DNA of 50,353 nucleotides from the NCBI RefSeq assembly GCF_050433445.1, contig NZ_JBNPXF010000027.1:1-50353 (forward strand), written 5' to 3'. The notes beneath the pieces were generated by a model. The model ran no database searches and was not told the origin of the DNA. It was given only the letters and a program-made list of their open reading frames with translations. Below are positions 1 through 8,910 of this stretch, one piece after another. The first letter of the stretch is position 1. Each line of letters starts with the position of its first letter. The DNA comes from Kroppenstedtia sanguinis (GTDB taxonomy: Bacteria > Bacillota > Bacilli > Thermoactinomycetales > DSM-45169). The position numbers and the translations under genes are program-made.

Positions 1-93
1 AAAAATTGGGCGACTTTTCCCCTGTTGAGCATCGGGAAAAAGTCGCCGCATAACCGTTCTTTTTTCATTGTCTACTTGACGGGGTCAAGACCA
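1..93. mobile_element. Probable insertion-sequence end (boundary repeat, left)
   Basis: Bases 1-93 are the exact reverse complement of 50259-50351. Read inward from the junction (base 93 towards 1) the repeat begins TGGTCTTGACCCCGTC and then contains a hairpin, GGCGACTTTT...AAAAGTCGCC. An abrupt switch from shared to unique sequence that starts with TG is what the end of an insertion sequence (for example of the IS3 superfamily) looks like. No transposase is inside the window, so the family is unproven. The same end is present at both window boundaries, which would also arise if an assembly stopped at a multicopy element. Confidence 0.6.
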
Positions 94-609
94 CTCCACC
101 GGTCCTTCTTCGTAGAGGTTGAGATCCTCCCGATAGCGATCCATATCCGGGTATTCATGGGCGATGCGGGCGGAAGCCGCGGCGGCGATGCCGGCCACTA
201 GATCGTCGAGGAAGACGTGGATGCCACCGTCGTGATTGTTCAGTTTCCTCAGAATGCCCTGCTTGGTTTTATCCAAGTAGCCGAAACCCGTCAATCCGAT
301 TGTTCCATAAACGTTGGTGATGGAGAGAGCCAAAATTTCATCAATGCCGTACAGAGGTTCGTCCACTTCCATCATCTTTTGCAAAGGTGGGGGAAGTTCT
401 TGACGTTCTGCCAATTCATCCAGGGCCACCCCGGTGATCAGAGCGTTTTGCACCTCTCGCTTGCGCAACACGTGTTCCACACTCTCCAGACATTCCTGCC
501 GCTTCAATTTGTCGTTATAAGGATGTTGTAGAGAAAAAGCGATCGCTGCAATCGACTCCAAGGTGACCCCCCTCCGGTTCAGGAGTTCCACCACATGGCG
601 GTAAAACAA
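85..609 (-). CDS. PgpA/YutG-like phosphatidylglycerophosphatase A family protein, 3' end altered by insertion
   Basis: The 174-residue product resembles the PgpA family (YutG in Bacillus), which dephosphorylates phosphatidylglycerophosphate or a related lipid phosphate at the membrane. The family-like stretches are the glycine-rich NVYGTIGLTGFGYLDK segment (about residues 100-115) and the GGIHVFLDDLVAGIAAAASARIAH block (about 129-152). The start is a TTG preceded by AGAAGGTGG at suitable spacing. It lies 36 bp downstream of dnaE on the same strand and is probably co-transcribed. The last codons (TGG TCT TGA: W, S, stop) belong to the boundary repeat, so the native C-terminus after GPVE was replaced by the insertion. 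The conserved domain appears complete, so the protein may still work. The family call is good; the exact substrate is uncertain. Confidence 0.75.
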   Translation of the reverse strand: MFYRHVVELLNRRGVTLESIAAIAFSLQHPYNDKLKRQECLESVEHVLRKREVQNALITGVALDELAERQELPPPLQKMMEVDEPLYGIDEILALSITNVYGTIGLTGFGYLDKTKQGILRKLNNHDGGIHVFLDDLVAGIAAAASARIAHEYPDMDRYREDLNLYEEGPVEWS

Positions 610-645
610 AAGGTACCACCTTCTTCATCCCGATCATGGAACATT

Positions 646-3600
646 CTATGATTCCCGCCCACCTGAGGTGCGGGAAGAGACTCCCATGCGGAAAGAATGC
701 GTTCCCAGTATGCCCTCCACCTGTCTTTTCAATGCATCGGAAGGAAGAACTCCATATCTGTCCACTGGAAGCTCCAACAGCTTCCCGCTCCCTTCATAAA
801 AAAGCCGCACCGGCACTCCTCCCCTGTCAGAGAGCAAGAGACGTTTCAGGCGCCCGAGTACCTCGGGCCCTTCGCTCCCTGAAGGAATCCGGATATAGAC
901 CGTCGCTTCCCCCTGGGCTTCCTGGACCCGCTCCGATTGCGGTTTTGGAAGCGACTGCAAGTCTTCCACACGATCCGCCAACACTTTGTTCCCCTGTTCA
1001 TGACCATTGATCCGACCGGTCACCAAGACCGCCTGGTCGGTCTGCAAAAGAGAACGGAATTGGCGCAAAGTCCGGGGAAACACCACCACCTCCACCTGCG
1101 TGGAATGATCTTCCAGGGTGACAAAGGCCATCGGTTCTCCTTTGCGGGTGGTGATCGCCTTCACCTCTCGGACCAAGCCCCCAACCGTCACCCGCTCCTC
1201 CTCCCGACAACCCGACAGATCCCCCAGGCGATGAGTCGCCCGGGAGGTGATGATCTGCCGAAAAGGATCCAGGGGATGACCAGACAGATACAGTCCCAAT
1301 AGCTCCCGTTCCATTTCCAGCTCTTCCCGGGAAGTAAAGGGTTTCACTCCATCATAGGTGAACCGGGCCCGAGATCCTTCAGGGGGCTCATCGAAGAGTT
1401 GGAGCTGATTCTCGGATTGTTGTTTGCGATATTTCCCCCCTTGCTCCATCGCTTCGTCCAACATGGCCAGCAAGCGAGCTCGGTGGCCGGGAAGATCATC
1501 CATCGCCCCGCATTGGATCAAAGATTCAATCACCCGTCGGTTACAGGTGCGCAAATCCACCCGGCGACAGAAGTCGAATAAATCCCGGAATGGCCCTTGC
1601 CTCCGTTCCTGCAGAATGGACTCGATCGCGTGGCTACCCACATTTTTGATGGTCGCCATCCCCATTCGGATGCCTCCACCTTTCACGGAAAATCCGTGTT
1701 CACTTTCGTGGATGTCCGGGGGAAGTACCTGAATTCCATGTTTGCGACAATCCTCGATATACTCCGCCATCTTCCCCTGGCTGCCCATAACAGTCGTCAT
1801 CAAGGCCGCCATAAAAGGAAGAGGATGATTCGCTTTCAGAAATGCCGTCTGATAAGCGAGAACGGCGTAGGCTGCGGAGTGGCTCCGGTTGAATCCGTAA
1901 TCGGCAAAACGGAGAATCAGATCATACACCTTGCGACCTGTCTCCTCGCTGTATCCCTGGGTCACACTACCAGAAATAAAGGCGGCCCGCTGTTCATCTA
2001 GAGCCTCCCGTTTCTTCTTGGAGACCGCCCGCCGCAACAGATCCGCCTGCCCTAAGGTAAATCCCGCCATTTTCGAGGCAATTTGCATAATCTGTTCCTG
2101 GTAGACGATGATGCCATAGGTGTTCTTCAGAATCGGCTCCAGATCGGGATGGGGATAATCCACCGCCTCTCGACCATGTTTGGCCCGGATAAAACGGGGG
2201 ATCTGCTCCATCGGGCCGGGACGGTAGAGAGCGAGGACGGCGATCAGATCCTCAAAAGCATTAGGCTTCAGCTCCCGGAGGACCCGCCGCATACCAGGAG
2301 ACTCCATCTGAAACACTCCGGTGGTTTCCCCCTGGGACAACATTTGGTAGGTGGTCGGGTCATCATAAGCCGACTGGCTAAAATCGACCTGTACCCCCTC
2401 TCTCTCCCAGATCGATTGGATGGAGCGCTCGATCACCGTCAGATTCCGCAAACCCAAAAAATCCGCCTTCAGGAGTCCGATCTCCTCCAATGCTTCCATG
2501 GGATACTGAGTGAGGCTGAGACCCTCGCTTCCCCGCTCCAGGGGAACATGATCTGTCAGATCCGTGTTGGCAATCACGACTCCGGCAGCATGAGTAGAAG
2601 CATGTCGCGGAAAACCTTCCACCTTGCGGACATTTTCAATCAAGCGGGCAACCCGGGGATTTTCCCGCACCATTTTCTCCAAGGGAGAGCCGCTTTTCAT
2701 CACTTGATCCAGGCTGACACCCGGCCCTGCCGGAATCCCCTTGGCCACTTGATCCACCTCGGCATAAGGCATCCCCATCACCCGGCCTACATCCCGTACC
2801 GCCGCTCGAGGGGCCATCGTGCCAAAGGTGATGATCTGAGCTACTCGGTGGTCCCCATATTTCCCGGTGACATAATGAATCACTTCATCCCGGCGCTCAT
2901 AGTTGAAATCAATATCGATATCAGGCATGCTTACCCGTTCCGGATTAAGGAAGCGTTCAAACAGAAGATGGTGCCGAATCGGATCGACGTCAGTGATCCC
3001 CAACACATAGGAGACCAGACTGCCCGCCGCCGATCCCCGACCTGGCCCGACAGCGATCCCTTGTTCCCGGGCAAATCGGACAAAATCCCACACGATTAGA
3101 AAATAGTCGTTAAATCCCATATTCCCGATCACGGACAACTCATATTCCAGCCGCTCCTCCACCTCCCGATTCACCTTGCCGTAACGCTTGTAGACCCCTT
3201 TACGACAGAGCGCCGTGAGATAGTCATGAGCAGTTACGCCTTCCGGCACTGGAAATCGGGGGAGCAGCCGTTCGCCCAAGGGGATCTCCACCCGGCAACG
3301 GTCAGCGATCCGGCGGGTATTCTCTACGGCTTCCGGCACATGGGCAAACAAGCGCTCCATCTCCGTCGCCGATTTCAAATAAAATTCGGTGGAAGGAAAG
3401 CGCAACCGATCTTCCTCGTCCAGACGACGATTGGTTCCGATACAAAGCAGACAATCGTGCATCTCATGGTCCACCCGATCCACATAATGCAGATCATTGG
3501 TGGCTACCAGCGGCAGATTCGCCTCCCGGCCCAGGGAGATGAGATGCCGGTTCACCTTTTGCTGGTCAGGCAACCCATGATCCTGCAACTCGAGAAAGAA

Positions 3601-4134
3601 ATTCCCCGGCCCAAAGATTTCCTCGTACTCCTGCATCAACTGACGGGCCTTGTCAAAATCATCCTCCAGAATAGCCTGAGGGATCTCCCCGGCCAAACAA
3701 GCGCTGGTGGCGATCAAACCCCGGTGGTGACGGCGTAGAAGCTCTTTATCCACCCGTGGTTTATAATGGAAGCCCTTCAGCTGAGCCTCAGTCACGATCT
3801 TCATCAGATGGCGATATCCTTCATCATTCTCCGCCAACAACAGCAGATGGTGCATCCGACTTTCCCGCGGCGAGGGGCGTTCCTCTAATCTGCCTGGAGT
3901 GAGGTACACCTCACATCCGATGATCGGCCGAATCCCCGCTTTGCGGCACGCTTTATAGAAGGGGATCACTCCGTACATCACCCCGTGATCGGTGATGGCC
4001 AAAGCATCAAAGTCCGCCTCTTTCGCCCGTTCCACCAGCCCTTCGATCCGGGACGCCCCGTCGAGTAAGCTGTATTCCGTATGTACATGAAGATGAACAA
4101 ACGGAGATTTTTTCATTCCCTTCACCCGGCCCAC
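646..4134 (-). CDS. dnaE: DNA polymerase III subunit alpha (DnaE type)
   Basis: A complete 1162-residue C-family replicative polymerase, the usual length for DnaE. Visible in order are the N-terminal PHP domain (HVHTEYS at residues 16-22, then AITDHG), the palm with GRGSAAGSLVSYVLG and the catalytic PDIDIDF motif, the YQEQIM and FNRSHSAAYA polymerase motifs, the helix-hairpin-helix region, and a C-terminal OB fold. It lacks the inserted exonuclease of PolC, so by analogy with Bacillus it would extend lagging-strand primers beside a PolC encoded elsewhere. The start is GTG with AGGGGGAG about 9 nt upstream; a later in-frame ATG (residue 7) has poorer spacing. A TATAAT hexamer (4152-4157) lies just upstream but no good -35 is seen. 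It is divergent from ytrH, as in Bacillus subtilis. Confidence 0.98.
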   Translation of the reverse strand: MGRVKGMKKSPFVHLHVHTEYSLLDGASRIEGLVERAKEADFDALAITDHGVMYGVIPFYKACRKAGIRPIIGCEVYLTPGRLEERPSPRESRMHHLLLLAENDEGYRHLMKIVTEAQLKGFHYKPRVDKELLRRHHRGLIATSACLAGEIPQAILEDDFDKARQLMQEYEEIFGPGNFFLELQDHGLPDQQKVNRHLISLGREANLPLVATNDLHYVDRVDHEMHDCLLCIGTNRRLDEEDRLRFPSTEFYLKSATEMERLFAHVPEAVENTRRIADRCRVEIPLGERLLPRFPVPEGVTAHDYLTALCRKGVYKRYGKVNREVEERLEYELSVIGNMGFNDYFLIVWDFVRFAREQGIAVGPGRGSAAGSLVSYVLGITDVDPIRHHLLFERFLNPERVSMPDIDIDFNYERRDEVIHYVTGKYGDHRVAQIITFGTMAPRAAVRDVGRVMGMPYAEVDQVAKGIPAGPGVSLDQVMKSGSPLEKMVRENPRVARLIENVRKVEGFPRHASTHAAGVVIANTDLTDHVPLERGSEGLSLTQYPMEALEEIGLLKADFLGLRNLTVIERSIQSIWEREGVQVDFSQSAYDDPTTYQMLSQGETTGVFQMESPGMRRVLRELKPNAFEDLIAVLALYRPGPMEQIPRFIRAKHGREAVDYPHPDLEPILKNTYGIIVYQEQIMQIASKMAGFTLGQADLLRRAVSKKKREALDEQRAAFISGSVTQGYSEETGRKVYDLILRFADYGFNRSHSAAYAVLAYQTAFLKANHPLPFMAALMTTVMGSQGKMAEYIEDCRKHGIQVLPPDIHESEHGFSVKGGGIRMGMATIKNVGSHAIESILQERRQGPFRDLFDFCRRVDLRTCNRRVIESLIQCGAMDDLPGHRARLLAMLDEAMEQGGKYRKQQSENQLQLFDEPPEGSRARFTYDGVKPFTSREELEMERELLGLYLSGHPLDPFRQIITSRATHRLGDLSGCREEERVTVGGLVREVKAITTRKGEPMAFVTLEDHSTQVEVVVFPRTLRQFRSLLQTDQAVLVTGRINGHEQGNKVLADRVEDLQSLPKPQSERVQEAQGEATVYIRIPSGSEGPEVLGRLKRLLLSDRGGVPVRLFYEGSGKLLELPVDRYGVLPSDALKRQVEGILGTHSFRMGVSSRTSGGRES

Positions 4135-4201
4135 AAAAAGTTTCTCCCCCTATTATACCCCATCGCAACAAGGGAGGCGAACATACCATCCCCACCCTCA
4201 A

Positions 4202-4230
4202 ACATAAACAAGCCCAGCCTGTCATACAGT
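4202..4230 (+). promoter_or_regulatory. Candidate sigma-E promoter for ytrH-ytrI
   Basis: CATACAGT at 4223-4230 matches the sigma-E -10 consensus CATACANT. ACATAAA at 4202-4208 is a fair -35 (consensus KMATATT), with a 14-bp spacer. It ends 37 bp before the ytrH ATG. YtrH and YtrI are known sporulation membrane proteins of the mother cell, which fits. Seen by eye only. Confidence 0.55.
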
Positions 4231-4267
4231 GAAAGCAAGGAACCCATGGAACAAAGGCGGTGTCGGG

Positions 4268-4594
4268 ATGGGAGAGTTTTGGTCAACTACCATATTAAAC
4301 TATTTTATCGCCATGGGCGTCGTTCTGGGAGGATCGGTGCTAGGAGGAGTAGGCGCCTTTTTCGGCAACGATCCCCCGATGGATGCCATGCTCCGTCTGG
4401 CAGAGCAATTGAAAATATGGGCTCTGGTGGCCGCCCTCGGCGGAACCTTTGACACCATCAAATCCTTTGAAGTCCATATCCTCGGTGGAGAACTGCATCA
4501 GGCTTTTCAGCAAATGATCTTTATCCTGAGCGCCTTCTTCGGAGCTCATGTCGGCACCGTTCTGATCCGGTGGTTGATTCAAGGAGAAATTTGA
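4268..4594 (+). CDS. ytrH: Sporulation membrane protein YtrH
   Basis: A 108-residue integral membrane protein with hydrophobic segments near residues 7-30, 45-62 and 78-100 and a glycine-rich GVVLGGSVLGGVGAFFG stretch, typical of the YtrH family. In Bacillus the family is a sigma-E-dependent protein needed for efficient spore formation. I chose the ATG at 4268 because AAAGGCGGTG precedes it; an upstream in-frame ATG at 4229 lacks a ribosome site and overlaps the predicted -10. It is directly followed by ytrI, with one base between stop and start, and is divergent from dnaE. This order (ytrI-ytrH next to dnaE) is conserved in Bacilli and strengthens the call. Confidence 0.9.
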   Translation: MGEFWSTTILNYFIAMGVVLGGSVLGGVGAFFGNDPPMDAMLRLAEQLKIWALVAALGGTFDTIKSFEVHILGGELHQAFQQMIFILSAFFGAHVGTVLIRWLIQGEI

Positions 4595-4595
4595 G

Positions 4596-5117
4596 ATGAA
4601 ATCTTCAAGAAGGCTCCGGCTACTCCGAGTGGTGGTCGCCTTTCTGTTAGGCGTGCTATTCGGGTCATCGGGGATGAATTTTCTCTATGGTCAAAAACTG
4701 GATGCACTCTATCTGGAGCGCAATATCCTGATTTACAGAAACAACGAAAAGTCACGGGAGATCAACACCCTGCGTAAAGACCTGGACAAACACGCAGGCC
4801 CCCAGTTTATTCGCAGAATTCCCGTGGAAGTGGATGCATCTGACATGGACAATGGATTTGTCGAGGAACGGATCCGGGAAAGAGTGCAAAAAACCCTGCA
4901 ACCCTTTCTTGGGAAACCCATTCATTGGGTGAAAGATAACCCTGACGTTGTAGATAATATGTTAAAAGACCGCCTCTTGCAGATCCAGCAAGACAAAGAG
5001 ACCCATCATATCAAGGTCCGGTTGAAATACATGGTCTTCAACGGTACCGATGAGATGAAAGTCTGGATTCTCGCCAAGGAAAATAAAGAAAAAAATGTGT
5101 CAATCGGTAGGAAGTAA
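4596..5117 (+). CDS. ytrI: Sporulation membrane protein YtrI
   Basis: A 173-residue protein with a basic N-terminus (KSSRRLRLLR), one transmembrane segment at about residues 8-29, a short coiled-coil-like stretch (about 36-62) and a soluble C-terminal domain. This is the layout of YtrI, which works with YtrH during sporulation. The ATG follows the ytrH stop by one base, and AAGGAG near the end of ytrH serves as its ribosome site, so the two are translationally coupled. In many Bacilli nrnA (ytqI) lies on this side of ytrI; here it is absent and a small unknown gene follows. Confidence 0.88.
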   Translation: MKSSRRLRLLRVVVAFLLGVLFGSSGMNFLYGQKLDALYLERNILIYRNNEKSREINTLRKDLDKHAGPQFIRRIPVEVDASDMDNGFVEERIRERVQKTLQPFLGKPIHWVKDNPDVVDNMLKDRLLQIQQDKETHHIKVRLKYMVFNGTDEMKVWILAKENKEKNVSIGRK

Positions 5118-5172
5118 TCGCCAAACTCCTGGAAAAAGGGTATGATATAGATAAAGAAAGGGGGGGATCTAT

Positions 5173-5397
5173 ATGATCATCAGCCGAAAACAAATGGCTA
5201 AAGCAAAGGTGGAAAAGTTGAAACGCGGATTCTCCGCTTATGCGGAGACAAAGGAAGTTGCTGACCTCATCGAGAAGGAGTTAGCTCAATTGGACCTGCC
5301 AGTCATCGTTGAACAGACACCCATCGGATATTGGTTCATCCTTGCTGAACAACCTCTCGAGCACCCCCCGGGTCCCGTTGACTCTCGTTGCAACTAA
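5173..5397 (+). CDS. Small protein of unknown function, 74 aa
   Basis: I do not recognise this protein. It starts at ATG behind a strong AAAGGGGGGG ribosome site, and a TATGAT-like -10 lies about 25 bp upstream. The first 50 residues are charged and helical (KQMAKAKVEKLKRGFSAYAETKEVADLIEKEL), followed by a short strand-like part (LPVIVEQTPIGYWFIL) and a proline-rich tail. It looks soluble and has no signal peptide. It sits between ytrI and ytpI, where Bacillus species often have nrnA, but it bears no resemblance to the NrnA DHH phosphoesterase. Coding is supported by the ribosome site and the length-appropriate gap. Confidence 0.6.
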   Translation: MIISRKQMAKAKVEKLKRGFSAYAETKEVADLIEKELAQLDLPVIVEQTPIGYWFILAEQPLEHPPGPVDSRCN

Positions 5398-5464
5398 TGC
5401 CCCAAACCAGCGCTTTCCGCCGTTTGGCGGAGAGCGTTTTGTATACATACAGGAGGTTCTATCT

Positions 5465-5758
5465 ATGCAATTCTTCTTATTGCTGCTGGTCCTCGTCATC
5501 ATCTACACCGCCATTCGAACCTTTACCCACAGCATCGCCGGCCGGCGGACCCAAGGGTGGGATCAGTTGAAACACCAGGCCCAGATGAATATCCACATGG
5601 GGATCATGTTCATCTCCGTCGCCCTCATGCAAGGGGTCTCCCTGAGCGGAGGCTGGCTTCGCCTCGTTCTACTCATCCTGATCGGTCTGCTCGGAATTTA
5701 CAACCTGATCTACGGCATCCGCGCCTGGCGCTTTTACAAAAAAGAATCCGACACATGA
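5465..5758 (+). CDS. ytpI: YtpI-family membrane protein
   Basis: A 97-residue protein with three hydrophobic segments: MQFFLLLLVLVIIYTAI at the N-terminus, MGIMFISVALMQGV in the middle and LRLVLLILIGLLGIYNLIYGI towards the end, then a basic tail. Size, topology and location near ytrH/ytrI match the YtpI family, whose biochemical role is unknown. The start is fixed by AGGAGGT at 5451-5457, 7 nt before the ATG; longer in-frame upstream reading lacks a start with a ribosome site. It ends 2 bp before a strong terminator. Confidence 0.82.
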   Translation: MQFFLLLLVLVIIYTAIRTFTHSIAGRRTQGWDQLKHQAQMNIHMGIMFISVALMQGVSLSGGWLRLVLLILIGLLGIYNLIYGIRAWRFYKKESDT

Positions 5759-5760
5759 AA

Positions 5761-5808
5761 CACGGCTCTTCTCCATACCATCCGGTAGGAGCAAGAGCCG
5801 TGTTTTTG
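5761..5808 (+). terminator. Rho-independent terminator after ytpI
   Basis: Inverted repeat CACGGCTCTT (5761-5770) and AAGAGCCGTG (5793-5802), with an inner stem, followed by TTTTTGT. Confidence 0.9.
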
Positions 5809-5841
5809 TCACCTGGTCGGATTCCATACCTGGTTAGTAAA

Positions 5842-5869
5842 ACAGCCATCCGCAGAACGGATGGCTGTT
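5842..5869 (-). terminator. Rho-independent terminator after opuAC
   Basis: On the minus strand ACAGCCATCCG and CGGATGGCTGT form an 11-bp stem with a 5-nt loop, followed by TTTA. It lies just past the opuAC stop. Confidence 0.8.
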
Positions 5870-5880
5870 GTTGTTGTCAA

Positions 5881-6738
5881 TTACTTCGTCCACTCTTTCA
5901 CTTTGTCCGGATTCTTTTTCACCCAGTCAGCAGCGGCTTCCTCCGGCTTTTTGCCATCTTGGATCGCCAGCATCACTTCGCCCATATCCTCTTCGTCCCA
6001 ATGGAATTGGTCGAGGATTTTGTAGGCTTCAGGGTTATCCTTTTTCAGATTCTTACCTACAACGGTGTGGATATTCTCCTTGTCTCCGAAGCTCTTCTTG
6101 GGATCGTCAAGGTATTTTAAATCAAATTTGGTAAATTTCCAGTGAGGGCTCCATCCGGTGACCACAATCGGTTTTTTCTCGTCGATCGCTTTTTTAAGAG
6201 AGGCGACCATCGCCGCATCGGACCCTTCTACCAATTCCATATCCAGATTGTAGTCTTTGATCGCCTTGCGAGCGGACTCCATCACACCCGCTCCGGCATC
6301 GATCCCAATGATTTTCCCGTCAAATTCATCTTTTTTCTTATTCAGATCGGCGATGGTATCCACATCCACATAATCAGGGACTACCAGACCGAGACGAGTT
6401 CCTTTCAGGTTGGGGCCTAAGTCCTCCACCTGGTTTTTAAATTTCTTGTAGTAGCTCTCATGAGTGATGGGCAACCAGGCCGCGACCATCGCATCCGCAC
6501 TGCCACTGGCCACTCCAGCCCACATCGGGCCAGCTTCCACCTGTTTCAATTCCACTTTGAAACCTTGGTCTTCCAATACCTTTTGAATCACATGGTTACT
6601 AGCTACTTCCGAGTCCCAACTCACGTAAGCAAGTGTTACCTTTTTTTTGTCGTCTCCACTCTGTTGACCGCAAGCCACCGTAAACAGAAGGGCCAACATG
6701 GAGACGAAGAGAAAAGCACGCTTCCAACGGGTCTTCAA
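5881..6738 (-). CDS. opuAC: Glycine betaine/proline betaine ABC transporter substrate-binding lipoprotein
   Basis: A 285-residue extracytoplasmic binding protein of the OpuAC/ProX type. It has a lipoprotein signal (basic KTRWKR, hydrophobic core, LFTVAC with lipid Cys at residue 23). The mature part carries the family's SWDSEVASNHVIQKVLEDQG opening, the EAGPMWAGVASGSADAMVAAWLP segment and TGWSPHWKFTKFDLKYLDDPK near residues 190-210, whose tryptophans resemble the ligand cage. It should deliver glycine betaine to OpuAB for osmoprotection. The start is TTG with AAGGAGTG 9 nt upstream. It is the last gene of the opuAA-opuAB-opuAC operon, 87 bp after opuAB. Confidence 0.93.
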   Translation of the reverse strand: MKTRWKRAFLFVSMLALLFTVACGQQSGDDKKKVTLAYVSWDSEVASNHVIQKVLEDQGFKVELKQVEAGPMWAGVASGSADAMVAAWLPITHESYYKKFKNQVEDLGPNLKGTRLGLVVPDYVDVDTIADLNKKKDEFDGKIIGIDAGAGVMESARKAIKDYNLDMELVEGSDAAMVASLKKAIDEKKPIVVTGWSPHWKFTKFDLKYLDDPKKSFGDKENIHTVVGKNLKKDNPEAYKILDQFHWDEEDMGEVMLAIQDGKKPEEAAADWVKKNPDKVKEWTK

Positions 6739-6825
6739 AACAGTTCACTCCTTGGTTCCCTCTGATCGAGGGGGGTAATTCCATCAGATATAACTTCTTC
6801 TTCAAAATCAAGGGCATTTCCTGCC

Positions 6826-7665
6826 TCAAGCGGGCTTTTGCGTATCCTTGCCCAGGCTCTGGGTAATCCGGTCCAGTACGATGGCGATGATGACAATAGC
6901 CAGACCCCCTTCAAAACCGGTACCCACTTCCAGCCTGCTGATCGACTGCAACACAATCGCACCCAATCCGCCAGCACCGATCATCGAGGCAATCACAACC
7001 ATCGACAGTGACAGCATGATCGTCTGGTTTACCCCCGCCATAATCGTGGTCCGGGCCAAGGGGAGTTGAACTTTAATTAGTTTCTGCCCTGAAGTGGAGC
7101 CAAATGCATCTGCAGCTTCAATCAAATCTTCCGGTACTTGGCGAATCCCAAGAGTGGTCAAACGAATCGTCGGCGGCATCGAAAAAATCACCGAAGCGAT
7201 CACTCCAGGTACAGCCCCCAGAGCAAAGAAGAAAACTGCAGGAATCAGATAAACAAAAGCTGGCATCGTCTGCATAAAGTCCAAAACCGGAGAAAGGATG
7301 TTGCGAACCGCTTGATTGCGTGCAGCCCAAATGCCTAAGGGAATTCCCAGTATGACAGAAATCAACGATGCAGTGAGTACTAGAGACAGCGTTTCTATGC
7401 TCTTATCCCACAATCCGAGGTTCTCTACCAAGCAGAGTCCCACCAGGGTGAACAGGGCCACCGACCACCGGCTTGCCCATAGGGCCAAGGCGCTGATCAA
7501 AACGATGGTTACCAAAGGAGGTGCCACCGTGAGGATCATTTGGAAAAAACCTACCGTCGGCTCAACGATATTAGTGATAAAGGAAAAGAGCCCAGATAAG
7601 TTATCCGTCAACCAGTTGACTAGCGCATCCACCCACTGATCAAGCGGAACCTTGGGAATCGGCAT
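6826..7665 (-). CDS. opuAB: Glycine betaine ABC transporter permease
   Basis: A 279-residue permease of the OpuAB/ProW type, with about six transmembrane helices and the cytoplasmic EAA loop (DLIEAADAFGSTSGQKLIKVQLPLA) that docks the ATPase. The N-terminal amphipathic stretch (VPLDQWVDALVNWLTDN) is typical of the subfamily. The ATG is preceded by AACGGGGTGA and lies 26 bp inside the end of opuAA, implying translational coupling. Confidence 0.94.
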   Translation of the reverse strand: MPIPKVPLDQWVDALVNWLTDNLSGLFSFITNIVEPTVGFFQMILTVAPPLVTIVLISALALWASRWSVALFTLVGLCLVENLGLWDKSIETLSLVLTASLISVILGIPLGIWAARNQAVRNILSPVLDFMQTMPAFVYLIPAVFFFALGAVPGVIASVIFSMPPTIRLTTLGIRQVPEDLIEAADAFGSTSGQKLIKVQLPLARTTIMAGVNQTIMLSLSMVVIASMIGAGGLGAIVLQSISRLEVGTGFEGGLAIVIIAIVLDRITQSLGKDTQKPA

Positions 7666-8857
7666 CCGTTTTCACCCCGTTTCCAGCGAGTGCGGCAAAG
7701 ATCACGCCTCGAACCACCACACCCTTCAATTTCTCCTGTTGGTCCACAACCACGGCGGGATGAGCGAATTGTTTTTCCGCCATTTCCGGCAGAAGATCAC
7801 TCACCGGCGTATCTTCATGAACCTTCACAACATCTGTGATCAACACATCTTCGATCGTCTTGCCATTTTCCGCCACTTCCTTGGCGCCTTCCGCAGTAAG
7901 GATCCCCATGAATTTGCGATCCCTTCCCACAACCATGACGGTGGAGGTTCCCCCTTCCCGCATCCGTTTCAGAGCTACACGGGGACCTTCCTTCCCAAGG
8001 ACAAGGGCTTCAGAGCGTTTCATGATCGACCCGGCGGTCAGAACCTTGGTCAGATTCACATCTTCCACAAATCTTTCCACATACTCTGTAGCCGGACTGG
8101 TCAAAATCTCCTCCGGCGTGCCGATTTGTACGATTTCCCCATCCTTCATCAGAGCGATCCGATCCCCGATCCGCAGAGCTTCATCCAAATCGTGGGTAAT
8201 AAAGATAATCGTTTTTTGCATGGAGGATTGAAGATCCATCAATTCATCCTGCATATCCTTACGGATCAATGGATCTAGAGCACTGAAGGCTTCGTCCATC
8301 AACAGGATGTCCGGATCGTTAGCCAATGCCCGGGCTAAGCCGACCCGTTGTTGCATCCCACCGGAGAGCTGATCGGGACGGCTGTCAACATAATTTGCCA
8401 AGCCGACCAAGCCCAATGCTTCCAAGGCCTTTTCTTTTCGTTTCTCTTTGGGGATTTCCTGCACTTCCAGACCGTATTCCACATTTTCCCGCACGCTTTT
8501 GTGAGGAAACAAAGCAAAGCGTTGGAAGACCATCCCCATCTTGGTCCGACGAATCTGCCTCAATTCCTGGGCATTCATCTGGGATACATCTTTCCCATCC
8601 AGTTGAATGGAACCTTCCGTTGGTTCGATCAACCGGTTGAAAAGCCGCACCAATGTGGATTTCCCACTGCCAGACAAACCCATAATCACAAATACCTCAC
8701 CGGCATCCACCGAAAAACTAGCTCGGTTGACACCGACGGTCATTCCTGTTTCCTTCAGAATTTCTTCCTTACTCTTTCCTTGACGCACGAGCTCCAGACC
8801 CTTGGCCGGATTGCGCCCAAAAATCTTCGTTAGATCCTTCACTTCAATTTTATTCAT
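7640..8857 (-). CDS. opuAA: Glycine betaine ABC transporter ATP-binding protein with CBS domains
   Basis: A 405-residue ATPase of the OpuAA/ProV type. Walker A (GLSGSGKST) is at residues 60-68 and is followed by the signature LSGGMQQR, Walker B (DILLMDEAFSALD) and the switch histidine (FITHDLDEA). The C-terminal part (about 275-395) contains a tandem CBS module, which in this family senses ionic strength and gates transport. I chose the ATG at 8857 behind AAGGGGGAG; an ATG six codons upstream is in the ribosome-site region. It heads the operon. Confidence 0.95.
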   Translation of the reverse strand: MNKIEVKDLTKIFGRNPAKGLELVRQGKSKEEILKETGMTVGVNRASFSVDAGEVFVIMGLSGSGKSTLVRLFNRLIEPTEGSIQLDGKDVSQMNAQELRQIRRTKMGMVFQRFALFPHKSVRENVEYGLEVQEIPKEKRKEKALEALGLVGLANYVDSRPDQLSGGMQQRVGLARALANDPDILLMDEAFSALDPLIRKDMQDELMDLQSSMQKTIIFITHDLDEALRIGDRIALMKDGEIVQIGTPEEILTSPATEYVERFVEDVNLTKVLTAGSIMKRSEALVLGKEGPRVALKRMREGGTSTVMVVGRDRKFMGILTAEGAKEVAENGKTIEDVLITDVVKVHEDTPVSDLLPEMAEKQFAHPAVVVDQQEKLKGVVVRGVIFAALAGNGVKTDADSQGSA

Positions 8858-8910
8858 CTTCTCCCCCTTGTACATGTCTTGATTGGATGGGATCTGTCCA
8901 TAGGTTCACT

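Noticed and set aside
2083..3099. Long plus-strand frame (338 codons) antisense to dnaE
   Set aside because: The dnaE frame is unambiguous; the antisense frame reflects codon bias and has no ribosome site or recognisable domain.
5173..5397. nrnA (ytqI) remnant between ytrI and ytpI
   Set aside because: Position is suggestive, but the product lacks any DHH or DHHA1 motif and is a small complete gene with its own ribosome site.
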